A stretch of DNA of 64,000 bases from Pseudomonadota bacterium (GTDB lineage Bacteria > Pseudomonadota > Gammaproteobacteria > Steroidobacterales > Steroidobacteraceae): positions 1 to 64,000 of the forward strand of contig JAKBCR010000003.1 in assembly GCA_021807675.1 (NCBI GenBank). Direction: 5' to 3'. The translations under genes and the position numbers were made by a program. Positions 24,035 through 34,700 of this stretch are shown here, in pieces. The notes beneath the pieces are model-generated. The model was not told the DNA's origin. It ran no database searches and worked only from the letters and a program-made list of their open reading frames with translations. Each line of letters begins with the position of its first letter. The first letter of the stretch is position 1.

Positions 24035-25894
24035 TCAAATCTCGACCACGGTGTTGAGCACCACCACTCCGCGGAAAGGCATGCGGAAGAACTCCGCGGC
24101 CTGCGTGCTGTGCCGCTGCATCCAGGCGAAGAGGCGTCTGCGCAGACCCTTCCATCCCGGCAGCGGCCGCGCGCGCACCACGTGCTGGCCGACGAAGAAT
24201 GAGCTGTCCTCCGTGAAGACTCTGAGACCCCGCGCGCGGCAGGCCTTCAGCGCCTCACTGACATCCGGCGTCTCCATGAAGCCGAACCGCGCGTTGACGA
24301 GGTAGACACCGGGCAAGGGTTCCTCGATCTCCACCCGCCTCACCGGGTCTTGGCGTGGTGTGCGCATCACCTCGAGATTGAGGACGATCACCCGCTCGTG
24401 CGCGACGCCGTTGTGCTCGATGTTGCGGATCAGCGCCGAAGGTATGAGGCTCGGGTCGCTGGCGAGAAATACTCCGGTCCCCGGGACGCGATGCAGCCCC
24501 GCGATCAGCTTCGGCAGCTCGCTGCGCGGCACGGCCATCTTCGCCAGCGCCGCTCGCAGCTCCTGTCGTCCGCTGCGCCACGTCATGAATACCGTGAACA
24601 GGATGCCCGCCAGCGTGAGCGGAATCCAACCGCCCGTCGGCACCTTGGTGAGGTTGCCGAGGACGAACACGGTGTCCACCACCATCATCAGGCCGAACAA
24701 GGCGCCCACCGACCACTTCGACCAGCTCCATTGGGTCGCCGCGACGAAGGATCCCAGAATGGTTGTCACCAGCATGGTGCCGACCACGGCCGCCCCGTAA
24801 GCGCCTGAGAGCGCGCTCGATGAGCCGAAGCCGATGACGAACGCGATCACCGCGATGAACACCAGCCAGTTGACGATCGGCACGTAGATCTGTCCCTTCT
24901 CCGTGGCCGAAGTCTGCAGCACCCTGATGCGGGGCAGGAGGTCGAGCTGCACGGCCTGCCGCGCCATGGAGAACGCGCCGGAGAGGACGGCTTGCGAGGC
25001 GATGACCGTCGCCGCCGTCGCCAGAATGACCATCCAGGGCAGCGCCGAGGCGGGCACCATGAGATAGAGCGCCAGCGGCAGGTATCGCCCCCGCGCGAGC
25101 AGCAGCGCCCCCTGGCCGAAGTAATTGAGAATGAGCGCGGGCCATACGAGCGAGAACCAGGCGATCCGCACCGGCTCCTTGCCGAAGTGCCCCATATCGG
25201 CATAGAGCGCCTCGCCACCCGTGATGGCGAGAAACACCGCGCCGATGATCGCGAACGCGACGCCCGGCCGGTGCGCGAGCAGCTCGATGCCGTATAGGGG
25301 GTCGATCGCTTCCAACACCACCGGATCGTGGCGGATGGCCACGGCCCCGGTGAGCCCGATGACGACGAACCAGACCAGCATGATCGGGCCGAAGAGACTC
25401 GCGACCCGCGCCGTACCGCGGCGTTGATAGGCGAACAGACCCGCGATCACGCCGATGGTCACCGGGATGATCGCGCTCTTGAGGCTGGGGTTCAGCACCT
25501 CCATGCCCTCGACGGCGCTCAGCACCGAGATGGCCGGCGTGATGAGGGAGTCGCAGAAAAAGAACGCCGTCCCCGCGAGCGCGAGCCACACCGCCACTCG
25601 CGCCCAGAGGCTGCCGGCAATGATCTGCCGCTGTGCCAGGGCGAACATCGCGAGTATCCCGCCTTCTCCCTCGTTGTCCGCACGCATGATGACGCTGACA
25701 TACTTGACGGTCACCGAGATGGTCAGTGCCCAGAGAATGAGCGACAGCGCGCCGAGCACCGCCTCGCGGTTGAAGTGGCCGGCCTGGGTCAGGGTCTCAT
25801 CGAGGGCATAGAGCGGGCTCGTGCCGATGTCACCGTAGACCACGCCCATCGCGCCGATGACCGCTGTCAGGCTCCAGCGACGGGACTGGCTCAT
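24035..25894 (-). CDS. kup: Low-affinity potassium transporter Kup
   Basis: A 619-residue inner-membrane KUP/HAK/KT potassium-proton symporter. The N-terminal GVVYGDIGTSPLYALDETL is diagnostic, followed by about twelve membrane helices (for example ADNEGEGGILAMFALAQ, FFCDSLITPAISVLSAVEG, AITGGEALYADMGHFG) and a cytoplasmic C-terminal domain. The start MSQSRRWSLTAVIG is chosen; the frame is open further upstream but reads as low-complexity sequence overlapping the SET gene in another frame. It sits between folA (23 bp) and the SET gene (20 bp), probably as part of one transcript. Confidence 0.94.
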   Translation of the reverse strand: MSQSRRWSLTAVIGAMGVVYGDIGTSPLYALDETLTQAGHFNREAVLGALSLILWALTISVTVKYVSVIMRADNEGEGGILAMFALAQRQIIAGSLWARVAVWLALAGTAFFFCDSLITPAISVLSAVEGMEVLNPSLKSAIIPVTIGVIAGLFAYQRRGTARVASLFGPIMLVWFVVIGLTGAVAIRHDPVVLEAIDPLYGIELLAHRPGVAFAIIGAVFLAITGGEALYADMGHFGKEPVRIAWFSLVWPALILNYFGQGALLLARGRYLPLALYLMVPASALPWMVILATAATVIASQAVLSGAFSMARQAVQLDLLPRIRVLQTSATEKGQIYVPIVNWLVFIAVIAFVIGFGSSSALSGAYGAAVVGTMLVTTILGSFVAATQWSWSKWSVGALFGLMMVVDTVFVLGNLTKVPTGGWIPLTLAGILFTVFMTWRSGRQELRAALAKMAVPRSELPKLIAGLHRVPGTGVFLASDPSLIPSALIRNIEHNGVAHERVIVLNLEVMRTPRQDPVRRVEIEEPLPGVYLVNARFGFMETPDVSEALKACRARGLRVFTEDSSFFVGQHVVRARPLPGWKGLRRRLFAWMQRHSTQAAEFFRMPFRGVVVLNTVVEI

Positions 25895-25914
25895 GAGGGG
25901 AGCGCCGCGCGCCT

Positions 25915-26547
25915 TCAGCGGCGCCGCGAGGCCTTTGCGTCGGTCCCGCGCGCGCGCCTGGTATCCCTGCCTCGCTGCGCGGTGCTCCTGCCGTGCCGTC
26001 CACTGTCCTTTCCCCGCCGCTTGGTGTCGCGCGCCCGCCGTGTCGCTCTGGTCGGCGGAGGCCGCCGCTTCGCCTTGCCTCGGGGGCGCTTGGGCGGGTC
26101 CGGCGGCCAGAGCATCGTGCCGCGGCACTCCGGGAAGCCGCAGCGGCAGGCGAACACCTCGTCTATGCCGGGTGGATCATCTTCCTCGCGCTGGATCTGA
26201 TAGTCGTAGGTCATCTCCTCGCCTGGCTCGATGGTGCGGATAGCCTCGATGAAAACCCGCCGGCTCTCGATCACCGACTCGCAGTTGGGATTGCAGGAAT
26301 GATTGAGGAACCGCGCATCGTTGCCATCGACGCCGGCGTCGATGACGGTCCTCGAGTCGACGATGAAGAGGAATGTATGGGCGTCGTTAGCCTCCTTGCT
26401 CTCGTAGCGCCGGTCGGCCTCGCTGTGCGACACCCGCTCGCCGAGATACTCGATGATGCGGGTGCCCTTGCGGATGCGGCGCAGGGCAAAGGCGCCCAGC
26501 CCATGGACCGAAGAGCGGCGCACCTCGAACAGCGGCTGGCGCGCCAT
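25915..26547 (-). CDS. SET-domain protein lysine methyltransferase-like protein
   Basis: A 210-residue protein with a complete SET domain: HGLGAFALRRIRKGTRIIEY, the catalytic NHSCNPNC, EMTYDYQI, and a post-SET-like cysteine cluster C-x-C-x4-C in ACRCGFPECRGTM. SET enzymes transfer methyl groups from S-adenosylmethionine to protein lysines and are mainly eukaryotic, although bacterial copies exist. The last 60 residues are almost all Arg, Lys, Pro and Thr and could bind nucleic acid. The ATG lies 1 bp past the thyA stop, so translation is coupled to thyA. The target protein is unknown; a DNA-binding or ribosomal protein is plausible. Confidence 0.88.
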   Translation of the reverse strand: MARQPLFEVRRSSVHGLGAFALRRIRKGTRIIEYLGERVSHSEADRRYESKEANDAHTFLFIVDSRTVIDAGVDGNDARFLNHSCNPNCESVIESRRVFIEAIRTIEPGEEMTYDYQIQREEDDPPGIDEVFACRCGFPECRGTMLWPPDPPKRPRGKAKRRPPPTRATRRARDTKRRGKDSGRHGRSTAQRGRDTRRARGTDAKASRRR

Positions 26548-26548
26548 G

Positions 26549-27343
26549 TCAGACCGCCACCGGCGCGGCGATTGCGGGGTGATGCTGGTAGCCCACGAAC
26601 TCGAAGTCCTCGAAGGTGTAGTCGAACAGGGTGGGGGGGCGGCGTCGGATGTGAAGTCGCGGCGCAGGGAAGGGGGGGCGCGCGAGCTGCAGTCTCGCCG
26701 GCTCGAGATGGTTGAGATAGAGGTGGCAGTCGCCGCCGGTCCAGATGAGCTCGCCCGGCTCGAGGTCGCACTGCTGCGCGAACATGCGGGTGAGCAGCGC
26801 GTAGCTCGCGATGTTGAAGGGCACACCGAGGAAAACGTCGGCGCTGCGCTGATAGAGCTGACAGGACAGCCGGCCGTTCGCCACGTAGAACTGGAAGAGC
26901 GCGTGGCAAGGCATGAGATGCATCTGCGCGAGCTCGCCCACGTTCCACGCGCTGACCAGGATCCGGCGGGAGTCCGGATCGCCGCGCAGCTGCTCGAGCG
27001 CCGCGCGGATCTGGTCCACGGTGCGCCCGTCGGGCGCCAGCCAGGCGCGCCACTGCTTGCCGTATACCGGCCCCAGCTCGCCGCGCTCATCGGCCCATTC
27101 ATCCCAGATGGTGACGCCGTGATCGTGCAGCCAGGCGACATTGGTGTCACCGCGCAGAAACCAGAGCAACTCGTAGACGACCGAGCGCAGGTGAACCCGC
27201 TTGGTGGTGACCAGCGGGAAGCCATCGGACAAATCGAAGCGCAGCTGCTCCCCGAAGAGTGACAGGGTCCCGGTGCCCGTGCGGTCGGTCTTGCGCGCGC
27301 CGCTCTCCAGGATGCGACGCATCAGATCGAGGTAGGGCTTCAT
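26549..27343 (-). CDS. thyA: Thymidylate synthase
   Basis: A 264-residue ThyA, the length of the E. coli enzyme. It methylates dUMP to dTMP using methylenetetrahydrofolate. Family landmarks: [18 protein letters not shown], the catalytic cysteine in [12 protein letters not shown], the dUMP-binding [20 protein letters not shown], and GDCHLYLNH. It lies between lgt (10 bp) and the SET gene (1 bp). The product dihydrofolate is recycled by FolA, encoded further along the same strand. Confidence 0.96.
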   Translation of the reverse strand: MKPYLDLMRRILESGARKTDRTGTGTLSLFGEQLRFDLSDGFPLVTTKRVHLRSVVYELLWFLRGDTNVAWLHDHGVTIWDEWADERGELGPVYGKQWRAWLAPDGRTVDQIRAALEQLRGDPDSRRILVSAWNVGELAQMHLMPCHALFQFYVANGRLSCQLYQRSADVFLGVPFNIASYALLTRMFAQQCDLEPGELIWTGGDCHLYLNHLEPARLQLARPPFPAPRLHIRRRPPTLFDYTFEDFEFVGYQHHPAIAAPVAV

Positions 27344-27353
27344 CGCGCGCGGC

Positions 27354-28160
27354 TCACTGCGCGGTGGCGCCGACGTTACCCGAGCGCACGCGAGCGCTGT
27401 AGGCGTAGGTAAGCAATGCGCCGCCGATGAAGATCATCGGTATCGAGAGGAGCTGGCCCATGGTGAGCCACCCCCAGGCGAGATATCCGATCTGCGGGTC
27501 CGGCAGACGTACGAACTCGCAAAGGAATCGAAAGATGCCGTAGAGCAGCAGGAAGAGGCCTGAGGGGGCCAGCCGCGGGCGCGCTCTCGCAGTGAACCAC
27601 CACATCACGGTGAAGAGCACGATGCCTTCGAGAAAGCCCTCGTAGAGCTGCGAGGGCTGGCGCACCACGCCGTGGTAGAGGAAGCCCCAGGGAAGCGTGG
27701 TCGGCTTGCCCCACAGCTCGCCGTTGATGAAATTGCCCATTCGGCCGAAGAAGAGGCCGGGAGCCGGCAGCGGAGCCGTGAAGTCAAACACATCGGCGGC
27801 GCTGCGGCCGCGACGCCGCGCGAAGATCGCGAGGGCGATGATGGCGCCGATGAAGCCGCCGTGGATGGACATGCCCCCGTCCCAGACCTCGAACGGGTAC
27901 CACGGGTTGTGCCTCGTCCAGAAGGTCATCCCATAGATGAGCACGTAGCCCAAACGGCCGCCGAGTATGCCGCCGACCATCCCGAAGAAGACGAGGTCGT
28001 CGACGTCCACGGGCTTCCAGGTCGAGCCGGGCCGGGCGGCCCGCCAGCGCCCCAGCAGCCACGCGGTCGCGAACCCGATCAGGTACATGATTCCGTACCA
28101 GTGCACCTTGATCGGACCCAGCCGAAAGGCGATCGGATTGATGTCCGGGTATACGATCAT
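27354..28160 (-). CDS. lgt: Prolipoprotein diacylglyceryl transferase
   Basis: A 268-residue inner-membrane enzyme that attaches diacylglycerol from phosphatidylglycerol to the lipobox cysteine of prolipoproteins. The signature is present: [17 protein letters not shown], with HGGFIGA upstream and YEGFLEG downstream, in a protein with about seven membrane helices. The ATG of [12 protein letters not shown] is chosen; 13 more in-frame codons exist upstream but overlap the end of rlmI. The lgt-thyA pair is conserved in many Gammaproteobacteria. Confidence 0.95.
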   Translation of the reverse strand: MIVYPDINPIAFRLGPIKVHWYGIMYLIGFATAWLLGRWRAARPGSTWKPVDVDDLVFFGMVGGILGGRLGYVLIYGMTFWTRHNPWYPFEVWDGGMSIHGGFIGAIIALAIFARRRGRSAADVFDFTAPLPAPGLFFGRMGNFINGELWGKPTTLPWGFLYHGVVRQPSQLYEGFLEGIVLFTVMWWFTARARPRLAPSGLFLLLYGIFRFLCEFVRLPDPQIGYLAWGWLTMGQLLSIPMIFIGGALLTYAYSARVRSGNVGATAQ

Positions 28161-28171
28161 GGCGGCGGAGT

Positions 28172-29392
28172 TTAGCCGACCTCGCGGGCCACGCGGCAAA
28201 AGAACGCCTTGAGATAGCGCGTCTCCGGGATGGCGGGGTGGACGGGGTGGTCGGGAGATTGGCCGCCGGACTCCAGGATTTGCACGAAGCGGCCGGTGTG
28301 GCGGGCGGCCGCCTGGATGGCTGCGACCAGATCCTCGGGCGCGAGGTGGTATGAGCAGGAGCAGGAAACGAGCAGTCCTTCGCCGTCGATCAGCGAAAGC
28401 GCGAGCTGATTGAGTTTGCGGTATGCCGCCTGTCCCTGCGGGATGTCCTTCTTGCGCTTGATGAAGGCTGGGGGATCGAGCACCACGACATCGAAGCGCT
28501 CACCCCGCTCCTGCAGTGCTTTCATCCCCTCGAAGGCATCGGACCGGATCGTCTCCAGCGCGACCTGGTTCGCCTGGGCATTGCGCCGGGCGAAATCGAG
28601 CGCCGTCTGCGAGGAGTCGATGCAGGTGGCGGTGGCAGCGCCCGCCTTCAGGGCGGTGATGGCCCAAGCGCCCGCATAGCTGCACACGTCCAGAACCCGC
28701 GCCTGCGGCCAGAGATAGCGCGCGAGGCGCGCCCGGTCGTGAGTCTGGTCGTAGAACCAGCCGGTCTTCTGCCCTTGCGTCAAGGGCGCCTGGAAGCGAA
28801 GACCCGCCTCGACGGCGGTGATCTCAGCGGGAATCTCTCCGAAAGCGGCCTGCGCCAGCTGCGGCAGCTGCTCGAGCTGCCGCGCCGCGGAATCGTTCTT
28901 CCAGTAGAGTCCCGCCGGCGAGAGCAAGCCGCGCACCGCATCGGCGACGATGTCCTTCAATGCTTCCATGCCTGCGGTCGCGATCTGTCCGACCAGCACA
29001 TCTGCGTAGCGGTCGAGAACCAGCCCCGGCAATCCGTCAGATTCCCCGAATACCAGGCGGTAATAGGGGTCTCGGTAGAGTCGCTCACGCAGAGTAAGCG
29101 CCGCGCGCAGCCGAGCGTCGATGAGCTCGCGACCGATGGGCTGGGTGGGGCTCCTGCTGAGGATTCGCGCGCAAATGAGCGCGTGCGGGTTGACGTAAGC
29201 GTGACCCAGGAACTGGCCGCGCTGCGACTTGATCTCGGCGAGATCCCCGGGCTCGAAGGTCGCGAGCGGCGTAGCGTCGGAATCGATCTCGTTGCTGAAG
29301 ACCCAAAGATGTCCCGCGGACAGGCGGCGCTCTTCGCCGCGCTTCAGCCGCAGCTCGCGGGCGCTGGATGATGATGGAGAGACTGAGGTCAA
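28172..29392 (-). CDS. 23S rRNA m5C methyltransferase, RlmI family
   Basis: A 406-residue class I methyltransferase of the YccW/RlmI family, which methylates a cytosine in 23S rRNA. An N-terminal PUA domain (LRLKRGEERRLSAGHLWVFS) is followed by the family middle domain (GLPGLVLDRYADVLVGQI, GQKTGWFYDQ) and the Rossmann fold with VLDVCSYAGAWAITALKAG, a VVLDPPAF motif and the catalytic cysteine region SCSC. The start appears to be TTG at 29392. It is the first gene of the leftward run rlmI-lgt-thyA-SET-kup-folA. Confidence 0.85.
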   Translation of the reverse strand: MTSVSPSSSSARELRLKRGEERRLSAGHLWVFSNEIDSDATPLATFEPGDLAEIKSQRGQFLGHAYVNPHALICARILSRSPTQPIGRELIDARLRAALTLRERLYRDPYYRLVFGESDGLPGLVLDRYADVLVGQIATAGMEALKDIVADAVRGLLSPAGLYWKNDSAARQLEQLPQLAQAAFGEIPAEITAVEAGLRFQAPLTQGQKTGWFYDQTHDRARLARYLWPQARVLDVCSYAGAWAITALKAGAATATCIDSSQTALDFARRNAQANQVALETIRSDAFEGMKALQERGERFDVVVLDPPAFIKRKKDIPQGQAAYRKLNQLALSLIDGEGLLVSCSCSYHLAPEDLVAAIQAAARHTGRFVQILESGGQSPDHPVHPAIPETRYLKAFFCRVAREVG

Positions 29393-29509
29393 GGCAGTTG
29401 ATCGGTCCGATTCGGCGGCCGGCAGTATAAACGTGCTCTGCGCAGCCCAAAAGCGATCGATCTACGGTCCAGAGCCCGCTGGCGGCGGTACTCTTTGCGC
29501 CGTCCAAAA

Positions 29510-29610
29510 GCAAGTGAGTGAGCGTCAGGGCCGCTCCCTGGACCGCGGGGCCGACTCCCTGTGAAAGAGCGGGCCGCCAAAAGCGGCAGGATGCCGGCTT
29601 TGCGCCAATA
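29510..29610 (+). repeat. Dispersed palindromic repeat, family 2 (copy A)
   Basis: This copy shares with 54561-54664 the conserved blocks gcaagtgagtgagcg, cagggccgctccctgg and, at the end, cggcaggatgccg...tttgcgccaata. It can form a cagggccgctccctg hairpin and a terminal hairpin around an AGGAT loop. It lies in the 250-bp gap between divergent rlmI and the DUF255 gene, ending 33 bp before the DUF255 start. No coding potential is evident. The rest of the gap (29393-29509) shows nothing distinct. Confidence 0.8.
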
Positions 29611-29643
29611 ACCATACAGGATCGGGGTATCCTCCCGGGCTGC

Positions 29644-31737
29644 ATGGACACTCGACATCTGAACCCGGACGGCACGCCGAAATACACCAACCGGCTGATC
29701 GGCGAGACCAGTCCCTATCTGCGCCAGCATGCGCACAATCCTGTCGACTGGTACCCCTGGGGCGAGGAAGCCTTCACGCGGGCGCTGCGAGAGCGCAAAC
29801 CCATCCACCTCAGTGTCGGTTATGCCGCCTGCCACTGGTGTCACGTGCTCGCAGCCGAGAGCTTCGAGGACGAGGCGACCGCGCAGGTGCTGAACGAGCT
29901 GTATGTCAACATCAAGGTGGATCGCGAGGAGCGGCCCGACGTCGACCGCATCTACCAGATCGCGCAGCAGATGCTGACGCAGCACTCCGGCGGCTGGCCG
30001 CTGACGATGTTTTTGACACCGGAGGACCGGCGGCCGTTCTTCGGCGGGACTTATTTCCCCAAGGAGGCGCGTTTCGGGTTGCCCGCCTTCAAGGACCTGC
30101 TGCTGCGCGTGGCCCGTTACTACCGCGATCATCAGGCGGAGCTCAAGCAGCAGAACGAGGCGTTGATGTCGGCATTCGCGCAGCTCGAGCCACCTCCTCC
30201 CGAGGCGACCGTCGAGCTGAGCGAGGCGCCGCTACGCCTCTGCCGACAGGAGCTCGAGCGGACGCTCGACCCCCGCTACGGCGGCTTCGGCGGCGCGCCC
30301 AAGTTCCCGCACCCGAAGTCGCTGGAGTTGCTGTTGCGCCGGTGGCGCGCCGAAGCCGACGGCGCGACGCCCGATCTGCACGCTCTTTACATGGCCGGAC
30401 TCACGCTGCGGCGCATGGCGGACGGCGGCATCAACGATCAGCTGGCGGGTGGATTCTGCCGCTATTCGGTCGATGAGTATTGGATGATTCCCCACTTCGA
30501 GAAGATGCTCTATGACAACGGGGGTCTGCTCGCGGTGTACGCCGATACTTATGTTGCTACCGGCGATGTCTTCTACGGAAGGGTGGCGGGAGAGATCGCC
30601 GACTGGGTGCGGCACGAGATGCAGTCGCCGGAAGGCGGGTACTACTCGAGTCTGGATGCCGATTCGGAAGGGCACGAGGGGAAGTATTACGTCTGGGATC
30701 GGGACGAGGTGCGCGCCGCGCTGACTGCGGAGGAGTACGCGGCGTTCGCTCCCCGCTATGGCCTCGATCGCGAACCCAACTTCGAAGGTCACTGGCACCT
30801 GCACGTCTTTCGCTCAGTGCAGGATGTAGCTTCCACGCTGGGCCGCTCGCCGGAGGAGGTCGAGTCGGCGCTCGCGACCTCGCGCCGTAAGCTCAAGCGC
30901 CTTCGCGAGAGTCGCACCCGTCCGGGCCGGGATGACAAGGTCCTCGCGTCCTGGAACGGCCTCATGATCCGCGGCATGGCCGTCGCGGCGCGGGCCCTCG
31001 GTCGCGACGACCTCGCCGATTCCGCCGGACGCGCGCTCGAGTTCGTGCGCCGGGCGCTCTGGCGCGACGGGAGGCTTCTTGCCACTTACAACGACGGTCG
31101 CGCGCATTTGAATGCTTACCTCGACGATTATGCGTTCCTCGCGGACGCCATCATGGAGCTGCAGCAGGTCCGCTTCCGCGCCGATGAGGTGCGATTCGCG
31201 CGCGAATTGCTGGAGGTGGCGCTGCAGCACTATGCCGATGAGGATGCCGGGGGATTCTTCTTTACCGCGGATGACCACGAGCAGTTGATTCACCGGCCGA
31301 AGTCCTTCGGCGATGAGGCCACGCCGGCGGGAAACGGCGTAGTGGCCTGCGCACTGCAGCGGATGGGCCTTCTTCTCGGCGAGGAGCGCTATCTCGAAGC
31401 GGCGGAGGGGACCTTGCGGGCGGCATGGGCGATGATGGAGAAGTGCCCCCAGGCGCACACGACTCTCCTCATCGCGCTCGAGGAGCTGTTGGATCCGCCC
31501 GAGATTGTCGTGCTGCGTGGCGCGCCGGAGACGATCGAGGCCTGGCGGCGCGAGCTGGCCAGGCTCTATTCGCCGCGGCGGATGGTGCTCGCCGTGCCGG
31601 CCGACGCGCCGGATCTGCCGGCGGCCCTTGCCGAGAAGGCCCCCCAGGGTCCCGCCGTGGCCTATGTGTGCCGCGGCACCATCTGCGGGCCACCCGTCGG
31701 CTCGTTTGCGGAATTGGCCGAGGTGCTGCGCGCCTAG
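29644..31737 (+). CDS. DUF255 thioredoxin-domain protein (YyaL/SSP411 family)
   Basis: A 697-residue protein of the YyaL family. The N-terminal thioredoxin-like domain has [20 protein letters not shown] and the CHWC site in [18 protein letters not shown]; the rest is an alpha/alpha barrel like N-acylglucosamine epimerases ([44 protein letters not shown]). Human SPATA20 is a relative. The biochemical role is unknown. The ATG of [10 protein letters not shown] is chosen because the family alignment begins there; no good ribosome site is seen. The stop is 3 bp from the convergent putA stop. Confidence 0.85.
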   Translation: MDTRHLNPDGTPKYTNRLIGETSPYLRQHAHNPVDWYPWGEEAFTRALRERKPIHLSVGYAACHWCHVLAAESFEDEATAQVLNELYVNIKVDREERPDVDRIYQIAQQMLTQHSGGWPLTMFLTPEDRRPFFGGTYFPKEARFGLPAFKDLLLRVARYYRDHQAELKQQNEALMSAFAQLEPPPPEATVELSEAPLRLCRQELERTLDPRYGGFGGAPKFPHPKSLELLLRRWRAEADGATPDLHALYMAGLTLRRMADGGINDQLAGGFCRYSVDEYWMIPHFEKMLYDNGGLLAVYADTYVATGDVFYGRVAGEIADWVRHEMQSPEGGYYSSLDADSEGHEGKYYVWDRDEVRAALTAEEYAAFAPRYGLDREPNFEGHWHLHVFRSVQDVASTLGRSPEEVESALATSRRKLKRLRESRTRPGRDDKVLASWNGLMIRGMAVAARALGRDDLADSAGRALEFVRRALWRDGRLLATYNDGRAHLNAYLDDYAFLADAIMELQQVRFRADEVRFARELLEVALQHYADEDAGGFFFTADDHEQLIHRPKSFGDEATPAGNGVVACALQRMGLLLGEERYLEAAEGTLRAAWAMMEKCPQAHTTLLIALEELLDPPEIVVLRGAPETIEAWRRELARLYSPRRMVLAVPADAPDLPAALAEKAPQGPAVAYVCRGTICGPPVGSFAELAEVLRA

Positions 31738-31740
31738 CGC

Positions 31741-34700
31741 TCAGGAATACAATTCCACCGCGCCGCCGATCGCCGCCGTGTTGATGGTGAGGGTTCGCTC
31801 GATGGCGAAGCGCTGCAGGTAATTCGGGCCGCCCGCCTTGGGCCCCGTGCCGGAGAGCCCCTGGCCGCCGAACGGCTGTACGCCGACGACCGCGCCGATC
31901 ATGTTGCGGTTGACGTAGGTATTGCCGACCGGCAGCACACGAAAGGCGTGCTCCGCCATGCTCTCGAGGCGACTGTGCACGCCCAGCGTCAGAGCGAATC
32001 CTGTGCAGCGGATCGCCTCCAACACCCGCGGAACCTCGTCGGCGCGGTAGCGGTATACGTGGAGAATCGGGCCGAACTCCTCCGTCCGCAGCTGGTCGGG
32101 CGAGCGCAGCTCGAAGAGCCGCGGGCCGAAGAAGTGGCCGCTCCTCTCACAGTGCTCGACCGGACAGGAGTAGAGAAGCTTCGCCTCGCCCATCATGCGC
32201 TTTGCGTGCTCGTGCAAGCGCCGCCGAGCGTCCGCGGAGATGACCGGGCCGACATCCGTCGCCGGTTCCGCGGGGTCACCGATCGTGAGACACTTCATCG
32301 CGCCGATCAGCATCTCAAGGACACGGTCCGCGACTTCCTCCTGCAAGTAAAGCACACGCAGCGCCGAGCATCGCTGTCCGGCACTGGTGAACGCCGAGGC
32401 GATCACATCGTCGACGACCTGTTCGGGGAGCGCGGTCGCATCGACGATCATCGCATTCACACCGCCAGTCTCGGCGATGAGCGGCACGATCGGCCCCTCC
32501 CGCCCCGCCAGAATGCGGTTGATGGTCGCGGCCGTGGCAGTCGAGCCGGTGAATGCCACGCCGGCCAGGGCAGGATGAGTCAGCGCGGTCGCGCCGAAGA
32601 CGGGCCCGTCCGACGGCACAAGCTGCAGCGCGTCGCGCGGGATGCCCGCCTCGTGCAGGAGCCGCGTCATCGCGTGCGCGACCAGAGCCGTGGCCGGGGC
32701 GGGCTTGGCAAGGACGGAGTTGCCGGCCACCAGGGCCGCGGTGACCTGTCCGGTGAAGATGGCGAGCGGAAAATTCCAGGGGCTGATGCAGGCAAACACG
32801 CCGCGACCCTGCAAAGAGAGGAGATTTCGCTCGCCTACCGGCCCGTCGAGCTCCCGGGGCGCGGCGAACAGATCGCGGCCGCGCCCGGCGTAGTAACGGC
32901 AGAAGTCCGCGGCTTCGCGAACTTCCGCGATCGCATCGGGCAACGTCTTCCCGGCCTCCCGCACCAGCAGGTGGAGGAAAAGCCCGCGCCGACCCTCCAG
33001 CAGGTCCGCCGCGCGATCCAGGCACGCGGCGCGCAGGTGGGCGGGTGTCGCATCCCACGCGCGTTGGGCCCGCGCGCAGCTCGTCATGGCGCCGGCGATC
33101 TCGGTCTCGGTCGCGTCCCTCGTGAGGCCCACGACTTCACTGGCATCGGCCGGCGAGCGTACCGGCACGGTGGGCTCGATCGCCCGTCCCTGGATCAAAA
33201 CGGGTCCGCCGAGACAGGTCCCGGCGGCCGCCGCGCTGAGCTCGCCCTGCAGCGCGGCGAGCTCCGCCGGGTTGCCGAAATCCGCGCCTCGGGAATTGCG
33301 GCGCGAGCCGAAGAGCTCGCGCGGCTCGCGGATCCGCGCGGGATTGCCGTTGCCCGAAGCCGCGACGGCTCCGATGAAGTTGGGAAGGATCTCACCCACG
33401 ACCTGCTCCACGGGTATGTGTTTGTCCAGAAAGCGATGCACGAACGAGGTGTTGGCGCCGTTCTCGAGCAACCGCCGCACGAGGTAAGGCAGAAGCTCCT
33501 CGTGCGTGCCGACCGGAGCGTACACCCGTACCGGTGGGATTTCGGAGGCGTCGGCGCGGGCTGCGTCATAGAGCGCCTGCCCCATGCCGTGGAGGCGCTG
33601 GAACTCGTAGACTGCGCCCTCTGGCGCCAGCGCCATCACCGCCGCCACGGTCAGCGCGTTATGTGTGGCGAACTGTGGATAGATGACGTCGCAAGCTTCA
33701 AACAGCCGCCGCGCACAGACGAGGTAATTGGCGTCAGTGGCGGCTTTGGAGGTATACACCGGGAAACTATCGAGTCCACGCTCCTGGGCGCGTTTGATCT
33801 CCGCATCCCAATAGGCGCCCTTGACCAGCCTCACGGACATGTGCCGGCCGGAACGTCTGGCGAGTTCCGCCACCCAATCCAACACCAGGAGCGCCCGCCT
33901 GCCGTAGGCCTGAACGGCGAGCCCGAGGCCGCTCCACTCCCGGGTGCCGGCGTCGCGCGCCAGAGCATCCACGATATCGAGCGACAGATCGAGCCGATCG
34001 GACTCCTCGGCATCGACGGTCAGTCCGATTCCGGCATCGCTGGCGCAGCGGGCGAGAGCGAGCATGCGGGGAACGAGGCGCTCGATCACCCTGGAGCGTT
34101 GCGTCAGCGCGTAGCGCGGCTCGAGCGCGGAGAGCTTCACCGAAATGCCCGACCGGCGGTGAACGGAGTCGGCCGGTTGCGACCGCAGCGCATCGATGGC
34201 ACGCGCGTAGGCGTCGCGATAGCGCTCCGCATCGGTCTGCGATCGTGCCCCTTCCCCAAGCACGTCGAAAGAGCACAGCGCGAGCTCGCGGTCACGACGC
34301 CCTCGCGCGAGCGCCTGCTCGATCGATTCCCCGACGATGAACGCGCGTCCCATCATCCTCATGCCGCGCCGCAGGGCAGCTCGCACCAGGGGTCTCACGA
34401 CCGGCGAGAGAGGCGCGCGTCGAGTGTTATCGGGCGACGGATCCGGCAGCAGCCGGCTTGCGGTGCCGAGCAGCGCGAGAGCCCGCCGGGCCGGTGGGTC
34501 GAAGCTTCGCTCACCGCGCTCGCGCAGCGCGGCCAGCCGCTCGGCGATCAGACGATCGGCGCATCGAGGATCCGGGGTGCGCAGCAATGCCTCAGCCAGG
34601 CTCATGAGCGCCTTGCCCTGGCGGCTGTCGAGCGGAAATTGGTAGAGGAGCGACTCGGCGAGCGGTCTCGAGCGCGTGCTCGCGCGGGCCGCCTCGATCC

